Positions 1-6,341 of a stretch of DNA of 8,039 bases are shown in pieces. Position numbers and translations under genes: made by a program. Numbering within the stretch: position 1 is the stretch's first letter; each line of letters starts with the position of its first letter. Origin of the DNA: a bacterium (GTDB taxonomy: Bacteria > Babelota > Babeliae > Babelales > Vermiphilaceae); the NCBI GenBank assembly GCA_021827875.1, contig JAKAUA010000001.1:1-8039 (forward strand), in the 5' to 3' direction. A model generated the notes under the pieces. The model was not told the origin of the DNA and searched no databases. It saw only the letters and a list, made by a program, of their open reading frames with translations.

Positions 1-597
1 AGTGAGACGATCAAATGTTCCAGGTGAAGGATAATCTGGAATCTGTTCCCTATTAGCAAGCCAGATAGCTTTTAATTTTTCACCTTCTTCTATTCTACCC
101 TGCTCGATATATAATCCACTTAAATCACCACAATTTCTTACGTGTTTCTGACATAAGGCAACAGAGTCTTCTAAAGCTTTTTGATAGAGGATATCATCCT
201 TTTGCTCTAAATAATACCATGATTTTACGTACTCAATCATAGACATAATTTCATTGTCGTTGTCTTTAACCAAAAACAGTTTTTCAAATGTTTCATGGCT
301 TATGTATTTCCAGTGTGATTGTATATACGACAGCACGAGTAATGCATGCGGATTTGTTGAGTCATATGATAATACGGTGTTCAGACATTCCTCCGCCATT
401 ATATCGTCAGCATAAGGGGTTGTATATACATCTAATGCTAATTTGATCCATATATCGGTGTCACGTGGGTGCTCTTTAAGATATGGCTCGCACAAATCAG
501 CTATTTTTTGTACAATCTTATTTTTCTCTGATAATTCTGCATAAAATCGTTCTTTTGCCAATGTTTCTATTTTTTTATTCAATTCAATTTTGATCAT
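1..597 (-). CDS. TPR-like protein, probable immunity protein (3' end outside window)
   Basis: The frame opens at ATG 597 and stays open for 199 codons to the left edge, so the C-terminus is missing. The start is supported by TAAGGG, which overlaps the upstream gene's stop and lies 4 bases before the ATG. The protein is helical, soluble and free of a signal peptide. Residues 28-60 (KIADLCEPYLKEHPRDTDIW, then KLAL) and 69-92 (two more helices, ending ALLVLSYI) look like helical-repeat pairs. Residues 159-176 (LSGLYIEQGRIEEGEKL) look like a TPR unit. From memory, similar W-x-KLA / Y-x-P / CL-x-x-VL-x-YD proteins occur beside polymorphic toxins in other bacteria, but I cannot name the family. It lies 7 bases after the 255-residue gene, so the two are probably co-translated. 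Its place behind an orphan toxin cassette suggests an immunity role; this is inference. A generic TPR protein is the alternative. Confidence 0.7.
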   Translation of the reverse strand, partial: MIKIELNKKIETLAKERFYAELSEKNKIVQKIADLCEPYLKEHPRDTDIWIKLALDVYTTPYADDIMAEECLNTVLSYDSTNPHALLVLSYIQSHWKYISHETFEKLFLVKDNDNEIMSMIEYVKSWYYLEQKDDILYQKALEDSVALCQKHVRNCGDLSGLYIEQGRIEEGEKLKAIWLANREQIPDYPSPGTFDRLT

Positions 598-604
598 GTT
601 GCCC

Positions 605-1372
605 TTACTTTTGATTTAGGCTAATATGAACTTTTGGCTTGATGCTAACAACAACATCTGCAGGGTCGTTTTCTTGTCTGTCGAGCCTCTTATAGAACAA
701 TAACGCTGCTTTAGTGCAATCAATTTTACAGAGATTATCTATTTCAATTTCAAAAATAACTTCTGAAGTATCTGCCCTTTTGAATGTTATGATGGCATAC
801 CCATCGAATGGTGCTATGTATAGGGTTAATATGCTGTTATCATCGGTACGAAGTATATAATCAATTGCTTGACTTTCAGATGCATTAAAATTTTCTTCAT
901 CAAATAACTCCAAAAGCATATGTCTATCAAATTCTATATTTATGCGACTTTTAAATTGCTTAATAAATTCAGCAACTTCAGATTGTTTTAACAATTCATT
1001 TTTTCTGTTGCGATAAATTTTCATTGCCCATTCTTCACCTTCAATTAGAGCATCATAGAAATCATCATTCATGCAGAGTTCATAAAATCCGCTTAAAAAT
1101 GTTATAGTTCCGCCGGTTTCATTGGCATTAAATGATTTGACAAACCAATTAGCAGGCAGTTTAGGATCAATAATTTCGAAAAGCACTTGTGGGTACCAGG
1201 ATGGAAAGCCGTCATCTATTATCAGATAACATATGCAATTTGCTCTCTTTGACAACATTAATCCCATTACAATATATTCCTCACCAATTGTCACAGGATA
1301 CTCAAGTTTTTGAGTATAGCCGTAACCAGTAGCGTCAATTATTTCTTGTCCTAATAGTGTTTTTTTATACAT
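605..1372 (-). CDS. Two-domain probable immunity protein of the orphan cassette
   Basis: This 255-residue cytoplasmic-type protein has no signal peptide or membrane segment. The ATG at 1372 lies 15 bases after the stop of the orphan toxin frame; I see no strong ribosome site, so coupling to the preceding frame is possible. Residues 1-125 form a compact beta-rich unit: a short strand pair (YPVTIGEEYIVMGLMLS), an I-I-D-D-G turn, P-x-W near residue 58, LFEIIDPKLPANW and a final helix with DALIEGEEWAMKIY. This pattern recalls a small protein family often found in toxin-immunity neighbourhoods, but I cannot name it. Residues 130-255 are a second domain, with a helix (FIKQFKSRINIEF) followed by strands (ILTLYIAPFDGYAIITFKRA). 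The gene follows a different toxin tip, so it is most likely that toxin's immunity protein. It remains fully open although the toxin gene upstream is broken. Confidence 0.75.
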   Translation of the reverse strand: MYKKTLLGQEIIDATGYGYTQKLEYPVTIGEEYIVMGLMLSKRANCICYLIIDDGFPSWYPQVLFEIIDPKLPANWFVKSFNANETGGTITFLSGFYELCMNDDFYDALIEGEEWAMKIYRNRKNELLKQSEVAEFIKQFKSRINIEFDRHMLLELFDEENFNASESQAIDYILRTDDNSILTLYIAPFDGYAIITFKRADTSEVIFEIEIDNLCKIDCTKAALLFYKRLDRQENDPADVVVSIKPKVHISLNQK

Positions 1373-1387
1373 TTAATTTTCATATTG

Positions 1388-1884
1388 TCATTTCGGTTTA
1401 AACTTAAAATCATCAATTGCGATTATCACATTTTCTGACTTCCACCCCATTTTGACCCATCCATCAGTTTGAGGCCACCGTAAGTCAGCCATTTTTATAT
1501 TATTAAGTACCTCTCCCAGCGCAGGATTTGACATAATTTCTTGTAGCGCTAGTTGCTCGGATAGATTTTCTGGTATAGATCTTCCCGTAATACCTCTTCC
1601 CAAAGGCTTGAGATCTTCGAGTGCTCGTAATGGAGTTGCGCTTGAAGAAGGTGTCAATGTACTAGCATCCGCAGATGACGAGGCAGCAGCTTCTGATACA
1701 GCTCCAGGTGCAGTAGCACCTATCTCTTGAGTAGCTCCCTTTATCTTTGACAAGTGGCGTATAGCTACCTCTTTTACTATGCCCTTTAGCTTACTAAGAC
1801 CCTTTCATGCCTACAGCATCGCCTATGGTATCACCAATGACTGGATCAATAAATGAATTTAGCTTTTTGAGTGAATTGTGAAAT
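1388..1884 (-). pseudogene. Orphan toxin cassette: headless, frameshifted C-terminal toxin fragment
   Basis: Reading from the IS edge leftwards, one frame gives FIDPVIGDTIGDAVGMKG, matching FIGHILGDAIVDTIGMKG at residues 723-740 of the large toxin. An extra base near 1799 then causes a stop. The next frame continues the homology (GLSKLKGIVKEVAIRHLSKI, then KGATQEIG) into an Ala/Ser linker and a different tip: LSEQLALQEIMSNP, DLRWPQTDGWVKM and a terminal IDDFKFKPK. From memory, a domain with the pattern E-Q-L-A, M-S-N-P, D-x-RW, GWVKM and DDFKFK ends many polymorphic toxins. In those I recall more residues, including an IHY-like strand, between GWVKM and DDFKFK, so this copy may carry an internal deletion. 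The only in-frame start is a TTG at 1753 inside the homology, with no real N-terminus or signal peptide. The right end is cut by the IS. It looks like a dead or donor cassette. Confidence 0.75.
1722..1808 (-). repeat. Pre-toxin homology segment, copy 2 (orphan cassette)
   Basis: This 87-base stretch aligns with 4045-4130 in the large toxin gene, with about 76 identical positions by eye and one extra base (A at 1799). It encodes the GMKGL-KLKG-IKGATQE boundary just before the linker and the variable toxin tip. Similarity falls away quickly on the linker side and continues only at protein level on the other side. This is what a recombination joint for swapping toxin tips looks like. Confidence 0.75.
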
Positions 1885-1887
1885 TAA

Positions 1888-1904
1888 GAGCTTATCCGAA
1901 AATT
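1888..1904. repeat. IS left terminal inverted repeat
   Basis: The 17 bases GAGCTTATCCGAAAATT pair perfectly with 2732-2748. The flanking TAA at 1885-1887 is the target duplication. The transposase stop codon (1892-1894) lies within this repeat. Confidence 0.9.
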
Positions 1905-2539
1905 CCCGCTAGCCTAAAATTGTGAATTGAAGAGGTAAATTCGCACAATCCAAGAAAAGCCTCTTTGGTTTTTGTCCAATAAGATTTTATACCACGGTTC
2001 CATTGTTGTATTCCAAAAATTTGTTCAACGCGCCAGCGACCTCTGGGCCTAATTTTTCTCTTATTTTTAGCACGTCTAACGTTGGTTGCTGCATGCAGAA
2101 CAAGATTTGATTTGGCAAGTTGTTTACGCAATTTTTTACTATCCCAAGCGGAGTCAGCGGCCAAAACTTTTAGACTATCGAGAAAATGTTCTATATTGTT
2201 CATGTGCGGCAAGAGCAGTTTTGAATCATGTGTATTGGCAGAATCAACAATTACTGACAAAATTATGCGGTTCCAATCAATAATTATTCCTCTTTTGACA
2301 CCTTGTTTTGCTCTATCAGTCGAATTTTTACCGCTGAATCTGGCAAACGGTGCTTTACTCGATGAAGTATCTGTGATGAAAGCTGTGGGTTTACCAAGAT
2401 GTTTGATTGCAATACCAATTGATTTCAAAAAAATTCTATGAAACGTTCCATTTCTAACCCATGTCATCAGGTGTCCATGAATTGTTGATTTTTTACCATA
2501 AAAATCCGGTAAATTGCGCCACTGCGCACCCGTTTGCAT
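1892..2539 (-). CDS. IS5-family transposase, catalytic frame (orfB)
   Basis: This frame holds the RNase H-like DDE catalytic core of the transposase that cuts and joins the IS ends. The first residues, MQTGAQWRNLPDFYGKKST, continue the family's N-terminal helix region (usually written LxTGxQWRxLP). The catalytic acidic residues are D57 in ITDTSSSKAP, D129 in ADSAWDS and E172 in RWRVEQIFG, the last with the family's R-x-x-x-E spacing. The C-terminus is complete, ending in the left inverted repeat. The frame is open upstream of ATG 2539 back to a TGA near codon -9, where orfA residues lead into it (SGILYIMQTG). It is therefore probably made as an orfA-orfB fusion by frameshifting rather than from this ATG alone. 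No catalytic residue is missing. Confidence 0.9.
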   Translation of the reverse strand: MQTGAQWRNLPDFYGKKSTIHGHLMTWVRNGTFHRIFLKSIGIAIKHLGKPTAFITDTSSSKAPFARFSGKNSTDRAKQGVKRGIIIDWNRIILSVIVDSANTHDSKLLLPHMNNIEHFLDSLKVLAADSAWDSKKLRKQLAKSNLVLHAATNVRRAKNKRKIRPRGRWRVEQIFGIQQWNRGIKSYWTKTKEAFLGLCEFTSSIHNFRLAGIFG

Positions 2540-2660
2540 GATATATAGAATGCCACTGAGTTGTCAATTTTGCATCATGTGCTGGTCTGCCAACACCATT
2601 TTTCTTTGTTATTAAAATTTCTTCGATTTCATTCCACAAATTATCTGATACCATAAGCAT
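2493..2660 (-). CDS. IS5-family transposase, N-terminal frame (orfA)
   Basis: This is the short N-terminal part of the split transposase. I choose ATG 2660 because AAGGA (2668-2672) lies 7 bases upstream. The longer GTG start at 2687 would put this site, and a run of nine A, inside the coding region. MLMVSDNLWNEIEEIL and GVGRPAHDAKLTT match the family's opening (LTDEQWxxIExLL then GRPxxDxR). After LTT the family sequence continues in orfB, so the remaining residues of this frame to the stop at 2493 are out-of-frame read-through. The change of frame happens within about ten bases around 2565 and is equivalent to +1 (or -2). It could be programmed frameshifting or an indel; I cannot tell which. 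Confidence 0.75.
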   Translation of the reverse strand: MLMVSDNLWNEIEEILITKKNGVGRPAHDAKLTTQWHSIYHANGCAVAQFTGFLW

Positions 2661-2667
2661 GAGAGTG

Positions 2668-2672
2668 TCCTT
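2668..2672 (-). promoter_or_regulatory. Ribosome binding site of IS transposase orfA
   Basis: AAGGA on the minus strand, 7 bases before ATG 2660. It decides the transposase start in favour of this ATG over the GTG at 2687. Confidence 0.6.
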
Positions 2673-2731
2673 TTTTTTTAGATTCACTCGCTATTTTAGC
2701 GAATAAACTAAAGTGACGCTCTCATTCATTT

Positions 2732-2748
2732 AATTTTCGGATAAGCTC
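2732..2748. repeat. IS right terminal inverted repeat
   Basis: The 17 bases AATTTTCGGATAAGCTC are the reverse complement of the left end and are followed by the second TAA target copy at 2749-2751. Confidence 0.9.
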
Positions 2749-2770
2749 TAATAAAATATAGATACCAGTG

Positions 2771-2816
2771 AGTCGAATTGTGAATTAAATTGTTAATTCA
2801 CAATTCGACTTTTTTT
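2771..2816 (+). terminator. Perfect 18-bp hairpin with T-run (plus-strand terminator shape)
   Basis: Bases 2771-2788 pair without mismatch with 2793-2810 around an ATTG loop, and seven T (2810-2816) follow on the plus strand. This is the form of an intrinsic terminator for rightward transcription, although the stem is AT-rich. On the minus strand the hairpin is preceded by A and not followed by T, so it would be a poor terminator for the toxin operon, though it might protect its 3' end. No plus-strand gene precedes it. The arm sequence TTAATTCACAATTC recurs almost exactly at 1873-1887 next to the IS, which suggests a small duplication. Confidence 0.55.
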
Positions 2817-2849
2817 CAATAACCATATTTTGAATAGATCTGGAATAGG
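2793..2849 (-). pseudogene. Fragment resembling the last residues of the nuclease toxin
   Basis: One minus-strand frame reads PIPDLFKIWLLKK, then SRIVN and a stop. The large toxin ends PIPDFLKNWLLKK plus eight residues, so 10 of 13 positions agree at the same distance from the C-terminus. Upstream of PIPD no toxin homology continues in this frame, so only a scrap remains. The stop codon lies in the hairpin arm, and the T-run of the hairpin is the complement of the Lys codons. The scrap lies just behind the immunity gene, as expected if a second, related toxin tip once stood in tandem and was mostly deleted. The match is short and A/T-rich, so chance is not excluded. Confidence 0.45.
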
Positions 2850-2929
2850 AGATCTGCTATTTTGTAGGTAACAAAGCCAAGGGCAATAGCCAATAGTTGC
2901 AAGACCACTGGCTCTATATAATTTATAGT

Positions 2930-3358
2930 TTAGCCTTTTTCAACTACAAGGCTTTTAATTTTGAAATCTTTGATTATATCCAACATTAATTTGGTATATC
3001 GTTGAATATCCAGATCAGGCTTTTCCTGTCCGATAAATTTTTTACTCCATGCAAAGCCTAATCCATTAAACATGATAATTATCTTTGCATCGTTCAAAAT
3101 GTGGAAATTAAAAATTGTTTCTTCTAGTTTAGCTGTTACATAATGAAGGGAATCATATTCATTTTCTTTTTCATACAATAGATAATTTACAGCATTTGTC
3201 ACAGAAGGTAATAACGTTATATCAAAAAAATTGTCAGAATTTTCATTGGATTTATAATATAAAATTCCTAACCCTTGGCCGATTTCAAGAATCGTTTGTA
3301 TGTTTTCGGAAGTGTAGGCTAGATCAAGTTCCGATGCTATTGAATATCCTAAACTCAT
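2930..3358 (-). CDS. Probable cognate immunity protein of the nuclease toxin
   Basis: This is a 142-residue cytoplasmic protein without signal peptide or membrane segment. ATG 3358 lies one base after the toxin stop codon (3360-3362) and has GAGGG 8 bases upstream. A longer TTG start at 3373 would overlap that ribosome site and is less likely. The N-terminal half is mixed (SIASELDLAYTSENIQTILE, ILYYKSNENSDNFFDITLLP). The C-terminal half has strands (IFNFHILNDAKIIIMFNG), a W-x-KKF element near residue 105 and a helix ending in YTKLMLDIIKDFKIKSLVVE. The W-x-K-x-F, Y-x-x-L-x-L-x-x-KDF-x-I ending recalls immunity proteins I have seen beside other polymorphic toxins, but I cannot name the family. 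The function, binding and blocking the C-terminal nuclease inside the producer, is inferred from size, order and coupling. Confidence 0.75.
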   Translation of the reverse strand: MSLGYSIASELDLAYTSENIQTILEIGQGLGILYYKSNENSDNFFDITLLPSVTNAVNYLLYEKENEYDSLHYVTAKLEETIFNFHILNDAKIIIMFNGLGFAWSKKFIGQEKPDLDIQRYTKLMLDIIKDFKIKSLVVEKG

Positions 3359-3359
3359 T

Positions 3360-6341
3360 TTATAATCCCTCAATAAAAGATATGTTTTTTTTCAGTAGCC
3401 AATTTTTTAAAAAATCTGGAATCGGCTGTTTTGAGTAAAATTGAAAAAGTTTGCTGTTTTGTTTTGCTAATTTATCTAATTCAGCAATATAGCTTTGCAG
3501 ATCGTTAATTTTTTTTGGCGACACCTTATCCCAATACCAATTTTTGCATTCAATGTATTTGGTAGCTGTAGCTATAGCAATATCAAAGGTTCTGATGATT
3601 CTTTGCGTTGCTTCGTCAACTAAGCTAACTTTTTTTGCAAATTCTAATGTCTCTAACTCATGTAGTAATTCTAGTGCCGTTTCCAGCTCATATGCTGCTC
3701 CTTTGGCTGCCGCTATCGATCCAGAACTTTGACACTTTTTGCCATATTCCAAAAATCTTGTTAGCGGACCGTCTTTGTCTAAAGCGCCGTTTATTTTTTT
3801 AAGACTCTCAAAATGTTCGTTAATTTTTTCTATATTTCCTACAGAAGAATCGAATTCACTGAGATTAAAGGCATGGTGGCTTCGAGAAATATTTTTTACT
3901 GCATTTTGTTCTGCTAATTCAGCCCCTTCACCGACCTGCTCAATAAGTCCTCTGCCGGTCTTGCCGCCAGCAGCTTGTCCTGTTCCAGCGGAAGATGTGG
4001 CGGCTGTCGCTTCTGCGGCAGACAGCTCGCTTGCCGCTGTACCCATCTCTTGAGTAGCTCCCTTTATCTCTGACAACTTACGCATAGCCGCATCTTTTAC
4101 TATGCCCTTTAGCTTGCCAAGCCCTTTCATTCCTATGGTATCGACTATAGCATCACCCAAGATATGGCCAATGAATCGCTCAAATTCAGGCTGAGACATT
4201 TTGCTAATATGATCGACCACTGCTTTTATTCCTGCCGCGGCAGAATCAAACTTTTGCTCTGCTGCATGAAGCACAATATCATGGTCTCTAATCGGCGCAT
4301 TCATGTCAGGATCACCGCAACTTAGAAGCGCTAAGGTGTTTAGTATTTCAGTTGAAATCATTGCACACCCTTTAACACCGTCTACCTGTCGGTGGAAAAA
4401 CTCGCGCGGATTTTTTATATTGTGTAAGATTTGTTGTGCGGCATGTTTGCCTACGTTGTAATAGAATTGGAGCGCTTTTAATTCTGCCTCCAAGTCTTCA
4501 ATTACATCATAACCGTCAATAGGATGAGTATGATCATAACCGTCATTAAATAATTTTTTTTCGGCAACAGTTAACAGCTTTTGTGCTTTATCACTATTTC
4601 CGGTGATTTGTAATTCTTGAGCTGTGCGCGTAAGTACTGCCGTACCCGTAGCAGCAATATCACTTATTTCTTTATCTTGGTATGCTTGTGCCACCGCATT
4701 AAGCAGCGCATCTGATCTTTGGAAGAATTGTTGATGTTCCGCGCTAAATTCATGTGCATTTAGTGGCGTAAGGCCGCAGCTCTTAACAAATTCTTGCGCA
4801 ACAGAACTAAGCATATCTGTGTGCTGCTCAAATAAATTAGGTACGACTGGTTGTGTAGAAGTTGGTTGTTGATCACTATTTATCACATTCTCATTAGTGC
4901 CTTTAATGCATTCAAGAGCAGTCCAACATATATCGGTAAAACTATATGCTTGCTTTATGTGGCCTGCTGCGACTGCCTCGCAACCAATGAGCGCTTGGTC
5001 AATAATTAATGTTTCTAATTCTGTAAGAGGTGTTGATGTTGCGTGTTGTGCGGCAACATCATTAATTGCAGTAATGCATTCGTCATATGCTGCATGTTGC
5101 AGATCGTTGCCAAACAAAGTGCACAGTTTATTTTGTGCAGTTGCGTCCATTCCATAGAGCGTTAATACATCTTTACCTTGATCTGTGAGAGAATGATTTT
5201 TTAATGCTAAGGTGCACCAGCTGTTAGGATCTTGTAAAAATCTTTCTAAGGGCTGAATGCGAGCTAATTGTTTGGCAGCAAGTAAACTTGTATTATCTGG
5301 TGTCAGTGCTTTGTATTCAGCTAGTACAGGCGCCAGACTTTCTTTTTCGATAGTGAGCTGCTCTATAAGAGCAGTAGTTCGTTCGTGATTCTTTTGCATA
5401 TCATGTATGTGATGGCGTGCTACGGCAGTCGCAACAGCTATTGCACTTACAGTGCTTGGAAAAATTGTCCGACTTTTGTATATAGACCACCTTAGTTCAG
5501 TATAGGCAGATTCAAATTTAGCGCTGTCGCCCATGGCCATATAATTGCGGTATTCTTCGATAATTTTTTTGATTTCTAGTTGACTCTCTTTGTGCAGGAG
5601 TTTCAAATATTTTGGGTTGCAGTGTACAGCCAGCTCTACGCGCTCCATTATGTTTATACCAAGCAATTCATTAAAAACCTGCTCAGGTGATCGTCTGTCG
5701 GGAGGAATTTGGTATGTTTTGTGTTGCCAAGGCCATATTTGATGGATGGCTCTTTGTCCATTTAGTAATGATTCTACTCGTTGGCCATTTGCTATATTCC
5801 TCAATTTTTCAATTAAAGCCCCACTAAGAATCTCGCCTATAAAATTTGCCTTTTTTCTTGCCTCTTCTTTATTAAAATGCCATGTGGTATTACTTTCTTT
5901 GATACATAATGCCATTTCTTTTTCGAGCTCAGTCCGTTTTTCAGGGTCCGCGCACAGTTTTTCTAATTGTTTAATAATATCTGTAATGAATGGTTGTTGT
6001 TCAATTTCAGGAATTAAAAAAGTTTCTACAGAAATAGTATTTTCATTGTTATTGTCGCCTACACTGGAATCATTGTGTGAATCGGTAGATTGAGATTTAT
6101 CATTTTCTTTTTCTAGCGCTATTTCTCTACGTGCATCGGCAGTAGTATCGTTGTGGTTTGCATGATCATAATCATTATGGCCCAAAGAAGATGTATTATT
6201 TTCATCATGCCCGTTAGAGTTGGAGCCTTGATCTTGTTCTGCCAGTGTTGCTGTCCAGGTAACATCGTCTATACGGCAGCTTTGGTTTGTGGGGATGCAA
6301 AGGACAAAAATTAGAGCAGTTACTCTTAAATGTAATTTCAT
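3360..6341 (-). CDS. Large secreted polymorphic toxin with C-terminal PD-(D/E)XK nuclease domain
   Basis: This is a 993-residue protein. Residues 1-21 are a signal sequence (basic MKLHLR, then TALIFVLCIP). Residues 36-104 are a hydrophilic Asn/Asp/His/Ser-rich spacer. From about 110 to 720 it is almost wholly helical with no recognisable repeat. Residues 723-767 are the pre-toxin stretch repeated in the orphan cassette, followed by an Ala/Ser/Gly linker (about 768-793). The C-terminal 115 residues fit the PD-(D/E)XK nuclease core: E885 in GAAYELETAL on the first helix, D920 in RTFDIA, and E931-x-K933 in YIECKNW, then a helix and PIPDFLKNWLLKK. The likely role is DNA or RNA cleavage in a target cell or host. 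ATG 6341 overlaps the ATPase stop (ATGA), with AGGA 8 bases upstream. Delivery route and target are unknown. No Rhs, haemagglutinin or VENN element is visible. Confidence 0.8.
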   Translation of the reverse strand: MKLHLRVTALIFVLCIPTNQSCRIDDVTWTATLAEQDQGSNSNGHDENNTSSLGHNDYDHANHNDTTADARREIALEKENDKSQSTDSHNDSSVGDNNNENTISVETFLIPEIEQQPFITDIIKQLEKLCADPEKRTELEKEMALCIKESNTTWHFNKEEARKKANFIGEILSGALIEKLRNIANGQRVESLLNGQRAIHQIWPWQHKTYQIPPDRRSPEQVFNELLGINIMERVELAVHCNPKYLKLLHKESQLEIKKIIEEYRNYMAMGDSAKFESAYTELRWSIYKSRTIFPSTVSAIAVATAVARHHIHDMQKNHERTTALIEQLTIEKESLAPVLAEYKALTPDNTSLLAAKQLARIQPLERFLQDPNSWCTLALKNHSLTDQGKDVLTLYGMDATAQNKLCTLFGNDLQHAAYDECITAINDVAAQHATSTPLTELETLIIDQALIGCEAVAAGHIKQAYSFTDICWTALECIKGTNENVINSDQQPTSTQPVVPNLFEQHTDMLSSVAQEFVKSCGLTPLNAHEFSAEHQQFFQRSDALLNAVAQAYQDKEISDIAATGTAVLTRTAQELQITGNSDKAQKLLTVAEKKLFNDGYDHTHPIDGYDVIEDLEAELKALQFYYNVGKHAAQQILHNIKNPREFFHRQVDGVKGCAMISTEILNTLALLSCGDPDMNAPIRDHDIVLHAAEQKFDSAAAGIKAVVDHISKMSQPEFERFIGHILGDAIVDTIGMKGLGKLKGIVKDAAMRKLSEIKGATQEMGTAASELSAAEATAATSSAGTGQAAGGKTGRGLIEQVGEGAELAEQNAVKNISRSHHAFNLSEFDSSVGNIEKINEHFESLKKINGALDKDGPLTRFLEYGKKCQSSGSIAAAKGAAYELETALELLHELETLEFAKKVSLVDEATQRIIRTFDIAIATATKYIECKNWYWDKVSPKKINDLQSYIAELDKLAKQNSKLFQFYSKQPIPDFLKNWLLKKNISFIEGL
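3367..3371 (-). promoter_or_regulatory. Ribosome binding site deciding the immunity gene start
   Basis: GAGGG on the minus strand, 8 bases before ATG 3358 and inside the last codons of the toxin gene. It supports translation of the immunity gene by ribosomes finishing the toxin, and it argues against the TTG at 3373, whose bases abut this site. Confidence 0.65.
4045..4130 (-). repeat. Pre-toxin homology segment, copy 1 (intact toxin)
   Basis: Partner of the segment at 1722-1808, encoding residues 738-766 of the large toxin (MKGLGKLKG to IKGATQEM). The reading frame is intact here. The two copies are direct repeats about 2.3 kb apart. Recombination between them would delete the nuclease tip, its immunity gene and the IS, and would join the big toxin to the orphan tip. 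Confidence 0.75.

Larger units (their letters stand above)
1888..2748 (-). mobile_element. IS5-family insertion sequence, 861 bp
   Basis: The element is bounded by perfect 17-bp terminal inverted repeats: GAGCTTATCCGAAAATT at 1888-1904 and its reverse complement at 2732-2748. It is flanked by a 3-bp direct repeat TAA (1885-1887 and 2749-2751), as expected for a short TNA or TA-type target of IS5-family elements. It carries a transposase split over two overlapping frames on the minus strand, and the transposase stop codon lies inside the left inverted repeat. Size, termini and DDE protein agree with the two-frame (IS427-like) branch of IS5; the subgroup is from memory. The element separates the orphan toxin cassette from the upstream module and probably removed its upstream transcription. 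Intact ends suggest a recent insertion. Confidence 0.9.
2749..2929. other. Gene-free spacer between immunity gene and IS
   Basis: This stretch of 181 bases contains the toxin-end scrap, the perfect hairpin and the right copy of the IS target site. I see no intact gene, promoter or RNA gene in it. A second minus-strand frame gives a hydrophobic stretch but has no credible start. Confidence 0.6.

Noticed and set aside
1388..1753. The 121-codon frame as a free-standing gene.
   Set aside because: Its only start is a TTG in the middle of sequence homologous to the toxin stalk, and homology continues upstream; it is a fragment.
2082..2441. Plus-strand open frames opposite the transposase.
   Set aside because: They lie wholly antisense to conserved DDE transposase sequence.
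2812..2926. Minus-strand frame with a hydrophobic stretch (VVLQLLAIALGFVTYKIAD) behind the immunity gene, possible small membrane protein.
   Set aside because: No ATG or GTG and no ribosome site; the overlapping frame with PIPD explains part of the same bases better.
3359..3373. TTG start at 3373 adding five residues to the immunity protein.
   Set aside because: The TTG abuts the GAGGG site that serves ATG 3358, and no ribosome site precedes it.
6276..6341. Lipoprotein reading of the toxin N-terminus (NQSC at residues 19-22).
   Set aside because: The position -3 residue is Asn and -2 is Gln, unlike a normal lipobox; an ordinary signal peptide fits better.
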